Assembly (NCBI GenBank): GCA_003132525.1
Contig: PKXZ01000041.1
Location: 1 to 33,530, forward strand
Length of the DNA stretch: 33,530 bases
Source of the DNA: Candidatus Dormiibacterota bacterium
GTDB taxonomy: Bacteria > Chloroflexota > Dormibacteria > Aeolococcales > Aeolococcaceae
Direction of reading: 5' to 3'
Part shown: positions 24,539 through 32,937 of the stretch, piece by piece
Position numbering within the stretch: the stretch's first letter is position 1
Layout: each line of letters begins with the position of its first letter
The notes under the pieces: model-generated
Seen by the model: the letters and a program-made list of their open reading frames with translations, nothing else
Told to the model about the DNA's origin: nothing
Databases searched by the model: none
Program-made: the position numbers and the translations under genes

Positions 24539-26343
24539 TACAGACAGACCGAACTGGACGACCCACACCGGTCGACGCCGGGCCTGACATTGATGACGCG
24601 AAGGTCTCAGTCGCCACGTCGCGTCGCGGGAAAGTCATGATCGTAGACGACGATCCGCTGATGCGCGAAACCACCGAACGTGTTCTCGCAAGGGCTCATT
24701 ACGACGTGGTGCAGGCCGGCAGCGTCGCCGAGGCGCGAGTGCTCTGGGAGCAACACCGTCCCGAGGTTGCGTTGGTCGATCTCGAGCTCGGCGGAGAGCC
24801 GGGATCTGTACTCCTCAACGAAGCCTGGGTTCGGAGTTTCGACACGGCGATCGTGATCCTGACCGGTTCCGACAACGTCGACCTCGCGGAGGCGTCGTTC
24901 GAAGACGGCGCCTCGGGGTACGTGGTCAAGCCGTTCACCCCGAACGAGCTCCTCATGCAGGTCAGCAGTGCGCTGCGCAGGAGGCGTCTGGAACGCGCCT
25001 ACGTGGGCCAGGTATTCGAACTCCAACGCAAGGTCGTCGAGAGCACCGTCGGGATCAGCGAGCTGAAGCTTCGTCTGGAAAGCGTCACCCTTGGATCGTC
25101 ACTCGAGGACGAACGGATCATCGGGCATCTCAGTTCGGCGGTGTGCTTGCGTGACGACGACACCGGCCGGCACATCGAGCGTGTCAGCATCACCGCGGCT
25201 GCTCTCGCCGACTGGTGCGGATTCGTGAGTGATCCGGCCCCCGCCATTCGCCTCGCCGCTGCGATGCACGACGTTGGCAACATCGGCATCCCCGATTGGG
25301 TGCTGCTCAAGCCGGGTCGCCTCTCCCCGGACGAACGAACGATCATCGAACGCCATTGCGAACTGGGACACGCGCTCCTGAGCGGATCGACCAGCCCGGT
25401 GCTCCAACTTGCGGCGTCGGTTGCCCTCAACCATCACGAACGCTGGGATGGCAACGGCTATCCGAATCGCCGCAGCGGGAAGGACATTCCCCTGGAAGCG
25501 CGCATCACCTCGGTGGCGGACGTCTTTGACGCGCTGACCCGGGACCGTGTCTACCGGGCTGCACTTCAGGTGGAGACTGCCGTGGAGGTGATGGTTCGCG
25601 ATCGTGGTGGGCTCTTCGACCCACAGGTACTCGATCTCTTTTTCGATCACCTCGACGCGGTGCTCGACCTGACCGAGTCGCTTCCAGACCCAGCAGTCCC
25701 CCGCGCCACGCGCATCGTCGTGGCCGGCGATGAGCCACTTCTGGTGGATGGGTTGCTGCGACTCATGAATCGACGAGGCGAGATACGCGTCCTCGGAAGC
25801 GGGCGGACCATCAGCGAGTCGCTCGACGCCGTCCGAAGCCTCCGCCCCGACGTGCTCCTGGCGGATTACCGCATGCCCGACGGCGAAACCGCAGCCTTGA
25901 TACGGACAGTGCTTGTTGATCAGCCCGAGACCAAGGTGATCGTCCTGGTCGATGTTGCAGCGACCGACGACGCGGTGCGATGCGTGTCCGCCGGATGCTC
26001 GGGCGTGGTTGTCAAGACGGCCACCGTCGATGCCGTCGCGAGTGCCATACGACGCGTGCACGACGGCGAAGTGGTCATCGCCCCCGAACTGCTCGCGCTC
26101 GTTGTTTCGGGACTGCGCCGTCGAGACCGCCGCGTCGGCGACGACATCACGCGTCGCGAGCTCGAGTTGCTCGGACATCTTGCACACGGTCTTTCCCTCG
26201 CGGATATCGCTCGGACGATGTCGATCAGCATGAACACCGCTCGGAACCACTCGCAGCGTGTGATCGAGAAGTTGGGTGCGCACTCCAAGCTCGAGGCCGT
26301 CGTGATTGCCACGCGCGAAGGCCTGAACATGGCGCCGCGATGA
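24535..26343 (+). CDS. REC-HD-GYP-REC-LuxR response regulator (probable c-di-GMP phosphodiesterase/transcription factor)
   Basis: About 602 residues (numbers below count from the GTG at 24532). REC1 at 34-150 with acidic DDD 39-41, phospho-acceptor D83, T111 and K133. HD-GYP at about 195-370: HD dyad H246-D247, IGIPD 251-255, HHERWDGNGYP 301-311 with GYP 309-311, and VADVFDALT. REC2 at about 393-510 with D400, D445 and K495. LuxR/NarL HTH at 540-595 (ITRRELELLGHLAHGLS, MNTARNHSQRVIEKL). HD-GYP enzymes hydrolyse c-di-GMP; the usual HDxGK motif reads HDVGN here, so Lys is replaced by Asn. Fusing an RpfG-like half to a NarL-like half is unusual. The GTG overlaps the DUF916 TGA, and the TGA overlaps the kinase ATG. 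Confidence 0.9.
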   Translation: MIQTDRTGRPTPVDAGPDIDDAKVSVATSRRGKVMIVDDDPLMRETTERVLARAHYDVVQAGSVAEARVLWEQHRPEVALVDLELGGEPGSVLLNEAWVRSFDTAIVILTGSDNVDLAEASFEDGASGYVVKPFTPNELLMQVSSALRRRRLERAYVGQVFELQRKVVESTVGISELKLRLESVTLGSSLEDERIIGHLSSAVCLRDDDTGRHIERVSITAAALADWCGFVSDPAPAIRLAAAMHDVGNIGIPDWVLLKPGRLSPDERTIIERHCELGHALLSGSTSPVLQLAASVALNHHERWDGNGYPNRRSGKDIPLEARITSVADVFDALTRDRVYRAALQVETAVEVMVRDRGGLFDPQVLDLFFDHLDAVLDLTESLPDPAVPRATRIVVAGDEPLLVDGLLRLMNRRGEIRVLGSGRTISESLDAVRSLRPDVLLADYRMPDGETAALIRTVLVDQPETKVIVLVDVAATDDAVRCVSAGCSGVVVKTATVDAVASAIRRVHDGEVVIAPELLALVVSGLRRRDRRVGDDITRRELELLGHLAHGLSLADIARTMSISMNTARNHSQRVIEKLGAHSKLEAVVIATREGLNMAPR

Positions 26344-28319
26344 CCACCGCGCGACTCGCCGGCACCAAGCAGTTCCTGGCCTTCACGGAAGTCTGCCCGG
26401 ACGCGATCATCATCGTTGATGGCACCAACGCCATCCTGTTGGTGAATGTACGCGCCGCATCGCTGTTCGGCTACGAGCCGACCGATCTGATCGGCAAGCC
26501 TGTCGACCTTCTGATCGCGGGGTTCCCTCGCGACGCGGAGACGCGCAAGGGTGCTTCTCAGCTCGAGGCTGCGACGGAGCGCCACACAGTCAAAGCGCTG
26601 AACCTCCTCGCGCATCGTCAGGACGGCTCCGAGTTTCGGGCAGAGGTGCTCGTCACCGCGATTCGACATGGCCGAGGCTACGTCGCCATGGGGTCGGTGC
26701 GGGATATCTCAGAGCGTTTTGAGGATGGAGCCCGATTCCGAGGGGTGCTTGAAGCGGGCGAGGACGCGGCCGTTGGCGTGGACAAGAGCGGCCGGATTGC
26801 GCTCGTGAACCCGGAAGCCGAAGAGCTGTTCGGCAACACCCGCCGCGAATTGACCGACCAGCCCCTCGATGTTCTTGATCCGCAAACCTCCCGCAATAAG
26901 CCTTCTCGACACGGCGCTCGGAGGGTGAAAGGAGAGCTCAACGTGCAGGTGGCAGTGGGTACCCCACTGGAAGGCCGGCGAAAAGATGGATCGGCGTTTC
27001 CGGTTGAGATCTCTCTCTCGGCCGTTGAAACCAAAGAAGGCCCACTCGTCTCCGCGTCGATCCGCGACGCCTCGCATCGAGCGGAAACGCGGCGTGAACA
27101 GGACCGCGCCGAGGTGCAGAGCGCACGCGACCTCATTGAGTCACGGCTCCACCAGACGCACCGCCTGGAAAGTCTCGGTCAGCTGGCCGGCGGTGTCGCC
27201 CATGACTTCAACAACCTGCTTGCCGCGATTCTCAACTATGTCGCGTTCGCTTCCGAGGGGATCAGCGCGGAGATCAACACCCGGCCCGTGGGTTCGAGCG
27301 ATCGCCTCACGGCGGTGCTCAGCGATGTCGGGCAGATTGGCGCCGCGGCGGAACGCGCGGCCGCCCTCACGCATCAACTGCTCGCATTCGCCCGGAGAGA
27401 GGTCAGGCATCCCGAGGTACTCGATATCAACAGCATCGTGAGCGACGTCGAGACACTGCTGCGCCGGACAATCGGCGAGCAGGTGCGTTTGATCACCTCG
27501 GGCGCACCCGATCTCGCCGCGGTACGAGCTGACCGCGGGCAGATCGAGCAGATTCTGCTCAACCTGGCCGTCAACGCGCGCGACGCGATGCCGAACGGAG
27601 GCACCGTGAGTGTCGCAACCGAGAATTACACAGTCGATGCGGCGTTCGCGACACTGCATCCCGTTGTCGAGGCCGGCCCGCACGTTCGTCTCTGCGTCAC
27701 CGACACCGGCACGGGGATGGACCGGAAGACCATCGACAGGGCATTCGAGCCGTTCTTCAGCACGAAACCCAAGGACAAGGGCACGGGTCTCGGTCTCGCA
27801 ACCGTGTATGGCATCGTGAGTCAGACGGGAGGAATGGTCGAGCTCGACTCGGAGATCGGATCCGGGACGACGGTCACGATTCTGCTTCCCAGCGTGGTGG
27901 CCGGTCTTGCGGCGCAGCCTGTCGCAGGACCGAGCATGCGCCTCCACCGAACGGGGGAGACCATTCTCGTCGTGGAGGACGAGGAGCTGGTCCGCGACGT
28001 GGCCACCAGAATTCTCACGCAGCACGGATACAAGGTGCTTGTCGCTTCAAGTGGCGACGCCGCGAGTGCGCTCATCGACAGTCACCCCAGCACGATCGAT
28101 CTCATGCTCACCGATGTTGTCATGCCGGGGCTGACCGGGCGTGAGCTGGCTGAGCAGGTTTTGGAGGCACGCCCGGAGATTCGTGTGCTGTACATGTCCG
28201 GGTACCCCGAGTCGGTGATCGCGTCTCAGGGCGTGCTCGATCAGGGGATCAGCTTTGTCTCCAAGCCCTTTAACGCAGCGGATCTGCTTGAACACGTTCG
28301 AGCCGTTCTCGACGCCTGA
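26340..28319 (+). CDS. PAS-PAS hybrid sensor histidine kinase with C-terminal receiver
   Basis: A 659-residue cytosolic kinase. PAS1 at about 12-125 (CPDAIIIVDGTNAILLVN, FGYEPTDLIGK), PAS2 at about 132-245 (EAGEDAAVGVDKSGRIALVN, DGSAFPVEISLS), a coiled helix, HisKA with GGVAHDFNNLL and phospho-acceptor H288, HATPase_c with N box NLAVNARDAM (N412), DTGTGM, FEPFFSTK and GTGLGLATVYG, then a receiver at 541-657 with D592 and K642. No TM segment, so it senses an internal cue. It belongs to the NtrB/CckA-like HDFNN group. The ATG at 26340 overlaps the response-regulator TGA as ATGA and has no Shine-Dalgarno, so it depends on coupling. It is the natural phosphodonor for the upstream regulator. Confidence 0.92.
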   Translation: MTTARLAGTKQFLAFTEVCPDAIIIVDGTNAILLVNVRAASLFGYEPTDLIGKPVDLLIAGFPRDAETRKGASQLEAATERHTVKALNLLAHRQDGSEFRAEVLVTAIRHGRGYVAMGSVRDISERFEDGARFRGVLEAGEDAAVGVDKSGRIALVNPEAEELFGNTRRELTDQPLDVLDPQTSRNKPSRHGARRVKGELNVQVAVGTPLEGRRKDGSAFPVEISLSAVETKEGPLVSASIRDASHRAETRREQDRAEVQSARDLIESRLHQTHRLESLGQLAGGVAHDFNNLLAAILNYVAFASEGISAEINTRPVGSSDRLTAVLSDVGQIGAAAERAAALTHQLLAFARREVRHPEVLDINSIVSDVETLLRRTIGEQVRLITSGAPDLAAVRADRGQIEQILLNLAVNARDAMPNGGTVSVATENYTVDAAFATLHPVVEAGPHVRLCVTDTGTGMDRKTIDRAFEPFFSTKPKDKGTGLGLATVYGIVSQTGGMVELDSEIGSGTTVTILLPSVVAGLAAQPVAGPSMRLHRTGETILVVEDEELVRDVATRILTQHGYKVLVASSGDAASALIDSHPSTIDLMLTDVVMPGLTGRELAEQVLEARPEIRVLYMSGYPESVIASQGVLDQGISFVSKPFNAADLLEHVRAVLDA

Positions 28320-28390
28320 CCAAGACTGGGGTGCCAGTATCAGGCGCGATGGTGGTGGCCGACCCTGCGCTGGAGTCGAGCAGGCACCCT

Positions 28391-28418
28391 TTTAGACGCG
28401 CATCGATCGCCGCACAAT
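28391..28418 (+). promoter_or_regulatory. Candidate leaderless promoter of the NarL-type kinase
   Basis: TTTAGA (28391-28396), a 16-base spacer and CACAAT (28413-28418), then 6 bases to the ATG at 28425 with no Shine-Dalgarno. The -10 is imperfect but the geometry matches ftsH and clpS. Confidence 0.35.
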
Positions 28419-28424
28419 TGCGGC
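28409..28424. repeat. Inverted repeat overlapping the kinase -10 and start
   Basis: GCCGCA-CAAT-TGCGGC is a perfect 6-base inverted repeat ending one base before the ATG at 28425 and covering the proposed -10. It could be an operator or a hairpin. Confidence 0.35.
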
Positions 28425-30562
28425 ATGGATGGAGGATTGATCGGCCGCCGGAACACGGGCGGCACCGTCGCCCGGCTCGCCTGGGCGATCCTGGCAGTCG
28501 TCGTACTCCTGACCGCCGCCGACCTTGTGCTCATGACGGTCAACGGCAGCCGCGGATGGAATGGCAGCTACGGGATCACCGGTGTCAGCACGGCGGTGCC
28601 GCTGACCTTCGCGGCGATGGGCGCGCTGGTCGCATCGCGGCAGCACAACAACGCGGTGGGGTGGATCTTTCTTGCTGCCGGCCTCTCCTGGGCGTTGGGG
28701 GCGACTGCGCAGCAGTACGCTATCAGAACGGTGTTCGTCGCACCAGGGAGTCTCCCCGGTGCGGTGGTGGCGGCCTGGCTTGGCTCGTGGGCGTTCCTAC
28801 CAGTTCTGTCACTTCTCGGGATCTTTCTGCCGCTGCTGTTTCCCCACGGCGGGCTGCCGTCGCGCCGATGGCGGATCTTCGCGCTCTTCATCGGTGTCGT
28901 CGCGGTGGCCGCCATCGTCGTCGACGCGTTCCCGCCGGCCAATCTCACGATCAACAGCGGCGGTGAGCTCCAGAACGCGTCGCTGCTCGCCACCGGTCAG
29001 AACGATCAGCTGGCGAACATCGCCGGACTTTTGCAACTGCTCCTCGCTGCTGGTGCGGTGGTCGCAATCGCCGGCATGATCCTGCGCTACCGGCGCGCGA
29101 CGGTCGAGATGCGCCACCAGCTCAAGTGGTTCCTGTTCTCGGGCGCCATCCTCGTCGCGGGTGTGATCACCACGACGTTCACATCGACCAACTCCGGGTC
29201 GTCATTCGGCGCGGCGTTCTTCGTCCTCGCGGCGCTCGGATTGCCGGTCGCCACCGGCGTGGCGATTCTCAAGTACCGTCTGTACGACATCGACGTCGTC
29301 ATCAGCCGCACCCTCGTCTACGCGTCACTGGCCGCACTGATCACGGCAATCTACGTCGGCATCGCGGTCGGCATCGGATCGCTCGTCGGGAGCGGCGGGA
29401 AACCGAATCTCGGGTTGTCGATCGTGGCGACCTGTATCGTCGCGGTGGGCTTCCAGCCGGTACGCGAGCGCCTCCAGAGATTTGCCAACCGTCTCGTCTA
29501 CGGCAGACGCGCAACGCCGTATGAGGTTCTGTCCGAGTTCTCGGGGCGTGTTGCCGAGTCGTATGCCAGCGAGGAGGTGCTGCCGCGCATGGCACGGGTC
29601 CTCTGCGAGGGGACATCCGCGGAAATCGCTGATGTGTGGTTGCGAAGCGGCTCCGCGCTGCGTCGTGCCGCGGCATTCCCCGACAACGCCGGCGCCGACG
29701 CGGCGGTGGAGCTCAACGGATCCGCTGTACCGAGCATCCCGCACGCCGATCGCATCGTGCTCGTGCGTCACCAGGGCGATGTCCTCGGCGCACTCACCGT
29801 CACCAAGCGACGCGGCGAGTCGCTCACACCGATCGAGGTCAAGCTCATGGACGACCTCGCGCATCAGGCCGGCCTCGTCCTCAAGAACGTCGGTCTCAGC
29901 GCCGACCTCCAGGCTCGACTCGACGATCTCCGCGCCTCCCGGCAGCGACTCGTCGCCGCTCAGGACAGCGAGCGGCGCCGGCTCGAACGCAACCTCCACG
30001 ACGGCGCCCAGCAGCACCTCGTCGCCATCAAGGTGAAGCTAGGCCTCGTCGAGATGCTGGCTGACCGCGACGCGGACAAAGCGGCTGTGAAGCTCTCCGA
30101 GCTCAAGCACGATGCCGATGAGGCCCTCGAGACCTTGCGCGACCTGGCCCGCGGTATCTACCCGCCGCTACTGGCGGACCAGGGCCTCGGTGCTGCTCTC
30201 CGCTCTCAGGCGGCCAAGGCGACGGTTCCCGTTCACGTCGACTGCGACGCGTCGGACGCTATCCCCAGGAGACCGAGGCGGCGTTGTATTTCTGCACGCT
30301 GGAGGCGCTGCAGAACATCCAGAAGTACGCTGCCGCGTCAGTTGTCGACGTGCGCCTTCGCGCAGGCATGCGCGATCTCACGGTCGAGATCGTCGACGAT
30401 GGCCGTGGGTTCGATATGCAACACGTGTCTAGTGGTGCGGGGCTGACCAACATGGAGGATCGGCTCGAAGCGCTCGGTGGCACCCTCCAGGTTGAGTCGG
30501 CCCCGGGTGCCGGTACGACGCTCCGTGCCACGGTGCCGATCGCGGCGCTCGCGCCTGCTTGA
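28425..30562 (+). pseudogene. Multi-TM NarL/LiaS-type sensor histidine kinase, frameshifted in the ATPase domain
   Basis: The first frame gives about eight TM helices (residues 17-350), a GAF-like region (about 365-490) and HisKA_3 with ERRRLERNLHDGAQQHL (phospho-acceptor H525). After D608 it turns into Arg-rich nonsense and stops at 30446. The next frame carries the expected continuation: YPQETEAALYFCTLEALQN, IVDDGRGFD, GLTNMEDRLEALGGTL and VESAPGAGTTLRATVPI, the HATPase_c domain, ending at 30562. One missing base near 30248 explains the break (relatives read DGVGRYPQE where this reads DAS). A single indel with otherwise perfect coding suggests a recent mutation or a sequence error. As read, the kinase lacks its ATP-binding domain. 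No NarL-type regulator follows directly. Confidence 0.85.
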
Positions 30563-30639
30563 GGAGGGTCCCGCGACGTCTCAGCGCCGTAGCGCCGGTG
30601 TCCGATGTGAGGCAGTCATCGCGGGCCGGTCGCTGTTTC

Positions 30640-30697
30640 CCGTACGCGAATGATCGACGCTGTGTCGGCGGCGTATCAGAAGTGACGCTGCGTACGG
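30640..30697 (+). repeat. Inverted repeat in the leader of the GGDEF-EAL gene
   Basis: CCGTACGC (30640-30647) and GCGTACGG (30690-30697) are perfect 8-base arms, 42 bases apart, inside the 210-base gap before the GGDEF-EAL gene. It could be a leader stem or a pair of binding half-sites. The gap shows no gene, and I found no match to the c-di-GMP riboswitch cores I know. Confidence 0.35.
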
Positions 30698-30772
30698 TGG
30701 CGAACGGACGCCCGTGGGGCCGGGCGGCACGGTAGCGCGGGAGGGGTACGCCGTCACGAGGTAGCCAAAGCA

Positions 30773-32788
30773 ATGTCAGGCCCCCGTACTCATCCAGGAC
30801 TGCTGGAAGCTGCGACCAACGGCACGCCGATGCAGATCCTGGGCACGGCACGCAGCCGGCCAAGCGGAGGGCCCTTGGATGACACCATTGCAATGACAGG
30901 CATCGCTCGGTACCCAACCGAGGATCAGATATCACGCGATGGGTTGCTGGTCAAGGTGCTCGCGCTGCTGAACGAATCCACGGAAGTGCACGGCGCACTC
31001 CAGCAGACCCTTGATCTCGTGACGGCGACACTCGGCTGCAGCATCGGCGAGGTATGGCTGCGCAGCGGTGCGTCTCGCGATGTCGAGTTGCAGTACTCCT
31101 CCTCCTCCACGGGGGCCTCTGGATTCGTCGCCTTCGAAGCAGCTGGAAAGGCTCTCGGAATTGGACCGGGGCCTGCACTCATTGGCCGAGCCATGAGAAG
31201 CGGCCGCGGGTCCATGGCACCGCCAAACTCGAATGGTGGTCCCGAAGACCGGGGTGCCGAAAGCGCAGCACTTGGGATTCGGTGCATCCTGACGTTTCCG
31301 ATCCGAGCGAAGGGCGGGGTCATCGGCGTCCTGGTGATCTTTCACGAATCGCCGGGTCGCCCGCCGAAGGGCCTGTTCGATGCCGTGCTCTCTGCGTGCC
31401 GTCACGTTGGAATCTTCTTCGACCGCGTGCGCGCCCAAAACACGCTGTCTGACTCGGCAAGAGAACTCGCCGAGTTGGCGTCAACGGACTCGCTGACGGG
31501 CCTCAAGAACCGACGCGAGTTCGATCGGGCGCTGCGGACGATTCCGCGTCAACCATTCGCCATCCTCTCCCTTGATGTCGACGGCCTGAAGGCGACCAAT
31601 GACACCGAGGGTCATGCCGCCGGCGACACGCTGCTGCGCTTGGTCGGACATACGCTCGGTCTTCTCGTGCGGGGTTGGGACGTGATGGCGCGGGTTGGAG
31701 GTGATGAGTTCGCGGCGCTGCTCCCAGAGGTTGGCGTCTTTGGCGCCAGCGTCGTAGCGGAACGAATGCGGGCTGCCATGCACGCTCTGCTCCTCCCCGG
31801 CTCGCCAGCGCGCATCACGGTCGGCTGGAGCGCGGGACCGGCGGGCGCGGACCCGGTCTCCGTGTGGCAACGCGCCGACGAGGCCCTCTATCAAGCGAAG
31901 CACGCGGGTGGCGATCGCGTCATCGGCTCCTCGTATGAAGCCGGCGAATCCGGCGACATCGCAGAGCGGTCCTATTCGGATGTGATCACTCGCGTCCTCG
32001 AGGGCGGCGTACTCGCAACGGTGTTCCAGCCTGTGGTGAGTCTCTTCGATGGGTCGGTGTTGGGGTACGAAGCTCTCGCCCGACCTGAGGGCTTCGCAGC
32101 GATGGACTCCGTGGATGAGGTCTTTGAAGCTGCGCGAACGAGCGGCCACATTCGCGATCTCGACTGGATCTGCCGTCGCCGCGCCGTGGACGACGCGAAG
32201 CAGCTACCCCAAGCAGTCACGCTCTTCCTGAACATGAGCGCTTCCAGCCTCATCGACCCGATTCACGGCGTTGATCGATTCCTGGACCTTCTGCGCAAGG
32301 CCGGGAGATCGCCGCAGACGGTTGTTCTCGACATAACAGAGCACGAGCGCATTCGCGACTACGAGTTGCTGGGTCGCGTCCTTGCCGACTATCGAACGGA
32401 AGGCATTCGTTTTGCTCTCGACGACGTCGGCGAGGGGCACTCCACCCTCGAACTCCTGGCTGCCTCGTCGAGCGAATACCTCAAGCTCGGCCGCAGCCTC
32501 ACCATGACATCCAGCCGCGTCGGCTCACGGGCGGTGATCGACGCAACGATCGCATTCGCGCGCATCAGCGGCGCCACAATCATCGCCGAGGGCGTTGAGA
32601 ACGAATACGTGGCAGACGCGATGAAGGCATCGGGTATCGGCCTCGGCCAGGGCTTTGGACTTGGTAAGCCAACCGCAGTCACCGAGTTGGAGGATGTCGC
32701 CGCCGCGCACACTGAACGTGCGGCTCTCAGCGGCCTGCGCCCACGCTCCGCGTACCTCTTCGCCGAGGTGGATGCGACTGATACCTAA
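30773..32788 (+). CDS. GAF-GGDEF-EAL cyclic-di-GMP turnover protein
   Basis: A 671-residue soluble protein. GAF-like domain at about 55-225. GGDEF domain at about 235-390: DSLTGLKNRREFD, the active loop GGDEF at 309-313 and an inhibitory RxxD (R300, D303) five residues ahead, so cyclase activity with product inhibition is likely. EAL domain at about 405-645: EAL 433-435, N487, E523, D550-D551, K571, E606 and GQGFGLGKP. Metal and catalytic residues are present, although DDFG reads DDVG and KLD reads KLG, so phosphodiesterase activity is likely but not certain. Both making and breaking c-di-GMP may be possible. The ATG at 30773 has only a distant GAGG. It follows two kinases and an HD-GYP regulator. 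Confidence 0.93.
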   Translation: MSGPRTHPGLLEAATNGTPMQILGTARSRPSGGPLDDTIAMTGIARYPTEDQISRDGLLVKVLALLNESTEVHGALQQTLDLVTATLGCSIGEVWLRSGASRDVELQYSSSSTGASGFVAFEAAGKALGIGPGPALIGRAMRSGRGSMAPPNSNGGPEDRGAESAALGIRCILTFPIRAKGGVIGVLVIFHESPGRPPKGLFDAVLSACRHVGIFFDRVRAQNTLSDSARELAELASTDSLTGLKNRREFDRALRTIPRQPFAILSLDVDGLKATNDTEGHAAGDTLLRLVGHTLGLLVRGWDVMARVGGDEFAALLPEVGVFGASVVAERMRAAMHALLLPGSPARITVGWSAGPAGADPVSVWQRADEALYQAKHAGGDRVIGSSYEAGESGDIAERSYSDVITRVLEGGVLATVFQPVVSLFDGSVLGYEALARPEGFAAMDSVDEVFEAARTSGHIRDLDWICRRRAVDDAKQLPQAVTLFLNMSASSLIDPIHGVDRFLDLLRKAGRSPQTVVLDITEHERIRDYELLGRVLADYRTEGIRFALDDVGEGHSTLELLAASSSEYLKLGRSLTMTSSRVGSRAVIDATIAFARISGATIIAEGVENEYVADAMKASGIGLGQGFGLGKPTAVTELEDVAAAHTERAALSGLRPRSAYLFAEVDATDT

Positions 32789-32816
32789 AGCGGCACAGTT
32801 CGCAGACCGGGAAGGG

Positions 32817-32891
32817 TGGTTGCGGCGGTCGGATTCGAACCGACGACCTTCGGGTTATGAGCCCGACGAGCTTCCACTGCTCCACGCCGCT
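32817..32891 (-). tRNA. Initiator tRNA-fMet (CAT)
   Basis: The cloverleaf folds: acceptor AGCGGCG/CGCCGCA, D stem GAGC/GCTC, anticodon stem TCGGG/CCCGA with loop CTCATAA (anticodon CAT), T arm GTCGG-TTCGAAT-CCGAC, discriminator A and encoded CCA. Two initiator marks are present: three G-C pairs next to the anticodon loop (GGG/CCC) and no Watson-Crick pair at 1-72. The mismatch is A1-A72 rather than the usual C1-A72, and the D loop is short (AGTGGAA). It lies downstream of the DivIC-like gene on the same strand. Confidence 0.93.
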
Positions 32892-32937
32892 CTCAGAGGA
32901 TACCGCACGTGGCATCTCCTCCTCGGGGCGCGAACCG

